Assembly: GCA_900554415.1 (NCBI GenBank)
Contig: USGU01000013.1
Span: forward strand, 1 to 64,000
Direction of reading: 5' to 3'
From: an uncultured Lachnospiraceae bacterium
Lineage (GTDB): Bacteria > Bacillota > Clostridia > Lachnospirales > Lachnospiraceae
Length of the DNA stretch: 64,000 nt
The stretch's first letter is position 1, and each line of letters opens with the position of its first letter. This document shows, in pieces, positions 60,909 through 64,000 of the stretch. Under the pieces are notes generated by a model. The model was not told where the DNA came from. It saw nothing but the letters and a program-made list of their open reading frames with translations, and did no database searches. The translations under genes were made by a program, and so were the position numbers.

Positions 60909-62654
60909 TTATACCTCCTCTACCAGATTGGCTGCACCGAATTTACACAAGGAGTTGCATAATCCACATCCCGTACACATGGTATCATCAATCACGATTT
61001 TACCATCTGTGTCCTTCGTCATTGCAGGACATCCCGGTTTCATACACATTCCACAGCCTTTACATTTGTCTTTATCTACACGGTAAAGCGGTTTCTTTGC
61101 CTTACTGAGCAATACGCAAGGTGTTTTCGTGATAATCACGGACACTTCGTCTCTTGCCACTTCTTCCTTCACAGTCTTTTCCAGCAACGCAATATCGAAG
61201 GCATTCACTTCTACCACATGCTTGACACCAATGGCACGACATAAACCTGGAATATCAATCGCCCAGGTTTCTTCGCCCATAAGGGTCTTTCCTGTGGCAG
61301 CATGATCCTGATGTCCGGTCATTCCGGTGGTAGAATTATCCAGAATCATAACCGTTCCTGTTGCCTTGTTATACATCATATTCATCAGGGAATTCACACC
61401 TGTATGTAAGAAAGTAGAATCTCCGATGACTGCCACCCAGTTCTTAACGTAGTCTTTTCCTTTCGCCTTCTCCATACCATGAAGAGTGGAAATACTTGCA
61501 CCCATACAGACGCAGGTATCGACCACACTAAGCGGAGCAACTGCACCAAGGGTATAACATCCGATATCTCCTGCAGCGTGCAGACCTAATTTCTTCAGCA
61601 CATAATATACGCTTCTGTGTGGACATCCCGGACATAGGATTGGAGGACGTCCCGGTGCCTGTGCAGGATTTTTCAGTTTTAAATCTTCTTTTAAAATGGC
61701 TTTCCGGATCATATTGGCACTATATTCACCCTGAACGGTAAATATTTCTTTTCCAATGGCCTTGATTCCCCATGACTTCACCTGTTCCTCAATGACCGGC
61801 TCTAATTCTTCTATAATGTAGAGAATATCCACTTTTTCGGCAAATTCTGTAATTAATTTTCTTGGAAGCGGATTTACCATACCAAGCTTCAATACCGATG
61901 CATTTGGAAGTGCCTCTTTCACATACTGATATGGGATTCCACTGGTAATCACACCGATATGGGTATCGTTCATTTCCACCCGGTTGATGTCCATTGTATT
62001 GGCAGCTTCTGCCAGTTCCAGATTCCGCTTTTCAATCTCAATATGTCTGATTTTTGCATTTCCCGGCATCATGACATTCTTCTGAATGTTCTTCACATAT
62101 GGCTTATCTTCTACTTCTTCCCGGTCGTGGAGTTCCACAAGTCCCTGAGAATGTGCAAGTCTGGTCGTCGTTCTTAAAATAACCGGACGGTCAAACTGCT
62201 CACTGATTTCGTAGGCACGTTTCACAAAATCCTTTGCCTCTGCGCTGTCCGACGGTTCTAACACTGGAAGCTGTGCGGCTCTGGCAATCATGCGGGTATC
62301 CTGTTCATTCTGTGAGCTGTAAAGTCCCGGGTCATCTGCCACTACCATCATAAGTCCGCCATTTACCCCCATATAAGAAACCGTATAGAGAGGGTCTGAC
62401 GCTACATTCAGTCCTACATGCTTCATGCATGCCATAGAGCGGACTCCGGAAATACTTGCACCTATGGCAACTTCTGTGGCAACCTTCTCATTCGGTGACC
62501 ACTCCGCATAAACATCATCTTTATATTTTACCAGTGACTCACTGATTTCCGTACTTGGAGTCCCCGGATATGCTGCCGAAACCTTCACGCCTGCCTCGTA
62601 AGCACCGCGGGCAATGGCTTCATTTCCAAGCATAATTACTTTTTTCTCTGACAT
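60909..62654 (-). CDS. iorA: Indolepyruvate ferredoxin oxidoreductase, alpha subunit
   Basis: This 581-residue catalytic subunit has a pyrimidine-binding PFOR domain (AYPGTPSTEISESLVKY), a thiamine-diphosphate domain (GDIGCYTLGAVAPLSVVDT; GDSTFLHTGVNSLMNMMYN), and two 4Fe-4S motifs at the C-terminus (CKGCGMCMKPGCP and CTGCGLCNSLCKFGA). This layout is typical of IorA. It oxidises indolepyruvate and related aryl-pyruvates from aromatic amino-acid transamination. A possible promoter lies at 62696-62724. Confidence 0.96.
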   Translation of the reverse strand: MSEKKVIMLGNEAIARGAYEAGVKVSAAYPGTPSTEISESLVKYKDDVYAEWSPNEKVATEVAIGASISGVRSMACMKHVGLNVASDPLYTVSYMGVNGGLMMVVADDPGLYSSQNEQDTRMIARAAQLPVLEPSDSAEAKDFVKRAYEISEQFDRPVILRTTTRLAHSQGLVELHDREEVEDKPYVKNIQKNVMMPGNAKIRHIEIEKRNLELAEAANTMDINRVEMNDTHIGVITSGIPYQYVKEALPNASVLKLGMVNPLPRKLITEFAEKVDILYIIEELEPVIEEQVKSWGIKAIGKEIFTVQGEYSANMIRKAILKEDLKLKNPAQAPGRPPILCPGCPHRSVYYVLKKLGLHAAGDIGCYTLGAVAPLSVVDTCVCMGASISTLHGMEKAKGKDYVKNWVAVIGDSTFLHTGVNSLMNMMYNKATGTVMILDNSTTGMTGHQDHAATGKTLMGEETWAIDIPGLCRAIGVKHVVEVNAFDIALLEKTVKEEVARDEVSVIITKTPCVLLSKAKKPLYRVDKDKCKGCGMCMKPGCPAMTKDTDGKIVIDDTMCTGCGLCNSLCKFGAANLVEEV

Positions 62655-62695
62655 ATTTCAATCCGTCCTTTCGTTATTTTGCCTGTCTTTGTTCC

Positions 62696-62724
62696 ATGAT
62701 AGCACAAAGCTTTCGCGAGTTAAA
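62696..62724 (-). promoter_or_regulatory. Possible promoter of iorAB-paaK
   Basis: On the minus strand TTTAAC and TATCAT are separated by 17 bp in the 73-base gap between polC and iorA. Neither box is strong, and readthrough from polC cannot be excluded. Confidence 0.4.
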
Positions 62725-62727
62725 GTA

Positions 62728-64000
62728 TCAATTTGCGAAATCAAACAAGGAGAGCTGGTTGGACTGCGGCAGATCTCCGAACAGGCCCATTTTATCCATA
62801 AATTCTGCGACTGTCTTACTGATTTTTGTCCGCTGGATAAAGTCATCCTTGGACAGATATGGACCGTCCTTCGCTGCAATTTCCACTGCTTCTGCCGCCT
62901 TGTCTCCCATGCCTTCAATGGTGTTAAACGGAGGGAGCAGTTTATCTCCCACTACCTGGAATTTCTTTGCTTTTGATTTGTAAATATCAATTGGAAGGAA
63001 ATCAAATCCGCGGGCATACATTTCCATGACATTTTTCATGTCCTTTAACGTATCCTGTTCCTTCTTACTCAGTTGTCCCTGCTCATCCCGCTTTTTATAA
63101 TCTTTATAATGATAGAGGAGATTTTCCTTCCCCTGTCCCATCAGTTCATAAGAAAAGGCGGACGCACGGATTCCAAAATAGGCTGCATAGTAGGCAAGCG
63201 GATAATTAATCTTGCAGTATGCAATACGGTACGCCATCATAACATAAGCCGCCGCATGTGCTTTCGGGAACATGTACTTAATCTTCTCGCAGGACCAGAT
63301 ATACCAGTCCGGCACTCCATGCTCTGCCATATCCTTCTTAAATTCCGGCCATTCCTTGCATTTTCCCTTGGCAACCGTTCCCTTACGCACACGTTCCATA
63401 ATGGTAAAGGATTCCTCGCTGTCCAGTCCTTTATTGATCAGATAGGTCATGATATCATCACGGGTACAGATGGCGGTAGAAATCGTCGCTTTTCCTTCTT
63501 CAATCAGCGTCTGTGCATTTCCAAGCCATACGTCTGTACCATGGGACAGCCCGGAAATACGAATCAAATCGGAAATCTTCTTCGGCTTGGTATCCACTAC
63601 CATCTGGATAACGAAGCCCGTACCAAATTCCGGGATTCCAAGGCATCCAACCGGACAGCCGTCAATATCCTCCGGCTTGATTCCAAGGGCACTGGTATCG
63701 GAAAAAAGAGACATGACCCCTTTATCATCCAGTGGAATATCCGTAGCCCGGAAAATCTTGTTCACACCGTCATATTCATTATCCATAGAATCGGAATTAA
63801 TCAGTTCTTCCAGAGTCTTAATCATGGTCGGATCATCATGTCCCAGAATATCCAGTTTCAACAGGTTGTGGTCAATGGAATGATAATCAAAGTGTGTGGT
63901 AATAATGTCTGTTGTCATATCATTTGCCGGATGCTGAATCGGGGTAAAGGAGTTGATATCCTCCCCATAAGGAAGTACAATGATTCCGCCCGGATGCTGT
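62728..64000 (-). CDS. polC: DNA polymerase III PolC-type, C-terminal part (runs off right edge)
   Basis: The frame is open from the stop at 62728 to the window edge (about 423 residues). The sequence (QHPGGIIVLPYGEDINSFTP, HFDYHSIDHNLLKLDILGHD, RISGLSHGTDVWLGNAQTLI, MVDTKPKKISDLIRISGLSH) is the palm/fingers and C-terminal part of Gram-positive PolC, the replicative polymerase. The visible Met at 63918 is internal, not a start. The gene is followed by iorA after 73 bp with no clear terminator. Confidence 0.93.
   Translation of the reverse strand, partial: QHPGGIIVLPYGEDINSFTPIQHPANDMTTDIITTHFDYHSIDHNLLKLDILGHDDPTMIKTLEELINSDSMDNEYDGVNKIFRATDIPLDDKGVMSLFSDTSALGIKPEDIDGCPVGCLGIPEFGTGFVIQMVVDTKPKKISDLIRISGLSHGTDVWLGNAQTLIEEGKATISTAICTRDDIMTYLINKGLDSEESFTIMERVRKGTVAKGKCKEWPEFKKDMAEHGVPDWYIWSCEKIKYMFPKAHAAAYVMMAYRIAYCKINYPLAYYAAYFGIRASAFSYELMGQGKENLLYHYKDYKKRDEQGQLSKKEQDTLKDMKNVMEMYARGFDFLPIDIYKSKAKKFQVVGDKLLPPFNTIEGMGDKAAEAVEIAAKDGPYLSKDDFIQRTKISKTVAEFMDKMGLFGDLPQSNQLSLFDFAN

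Overview
The window looks like a chromosomal segment of a low-to-moderate GC, Gram-positive anaerobe of the Lachnospiraceae (Bacillota, Clostridia). The grounds are the PolC-type replicative polymerase, a GlnN-type glutamine synthetase, ferredoxin-linked indolepyruvate oxidoreductase (iorAB), Gram-positive lipoproteins, BspA-like leucine-rich surface proteins and strong Shine-Dalgarno sites. No tRNA, rRNA, insertion sequence, prophage or CRISPR array was seen. The family placement is inference from gene content.

Region 1 (1-22.7 kb, all minus strand) is an accessory cell-surface region. One apparent operon, with a promoter near 11.66 kb, encodes a lipoprotein, an Ig-like cysteine-containing membrane-anchored protein, a YtrB-type ABC ATPase with a large permease, a complete FecBCD-type metal-chelate importer, and a secreted multidomain protein cut by the left window edge. 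The first and last proteins carry modules that resemble a cofactor-less sulfite-oxidase fold. A second block encodes a hybrid histidine kinase, a 1466-residue BspA-like protein, a MoxR ATPase, a DUF58 protein and a transglutaminase-like membrane protein in which the catalytic cysteine is replaced.

Region 2 (22.7-35.6 kb) holds housekeeping genes (23S rRNA uracil methyltransferase, pcrA, a YerC-type regulator, truA, a DUF1836 regulator), a GH2 glycosidase and a MacB-type ABC system with two different adaptor proteins.

Region 3 (35.8-54.6 kb) is a nitrogen-assimilation island: asnB, carAB, an ANTAR antiterminator, gltD-gltB-pyrG (transcribed as pyrG-gltB-gltD), and glnN-purF. All but carAB's partner carB and gltBD are fronted by leaders in which a terminator hairpin lies between a good promoter and the gene. 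In the asnB, carA, pyrG and glnN leaders a small stem with a six-base loop overlaps the 5' arm of that terminator. This is the layout expected for RNA antitermination by an ANTAR protein, and the ANTAR gene lies inside the island. Three copies of a palindrome with core TTATYAGGAAA also occur beside these genes. This set is the most interesting regulatory system in the window.

Region 4 (54.7-64 kb, minus strand) holds an orphan NMT1/SsuA-like binding lipoprotein, a DUF975 membrane protein, an ABC-F ATPase, and an iorA-iorB-paaK-ACT cluster for ferredoxin-dependent aryl-keto-acid oxidation and aryl-CoA formation. The last unit is the C-terminal part of polC, which runs off the right edge. A 14-bp tandem repeat made of ATG-AGA-TAA mini reading frames precedes paaK.
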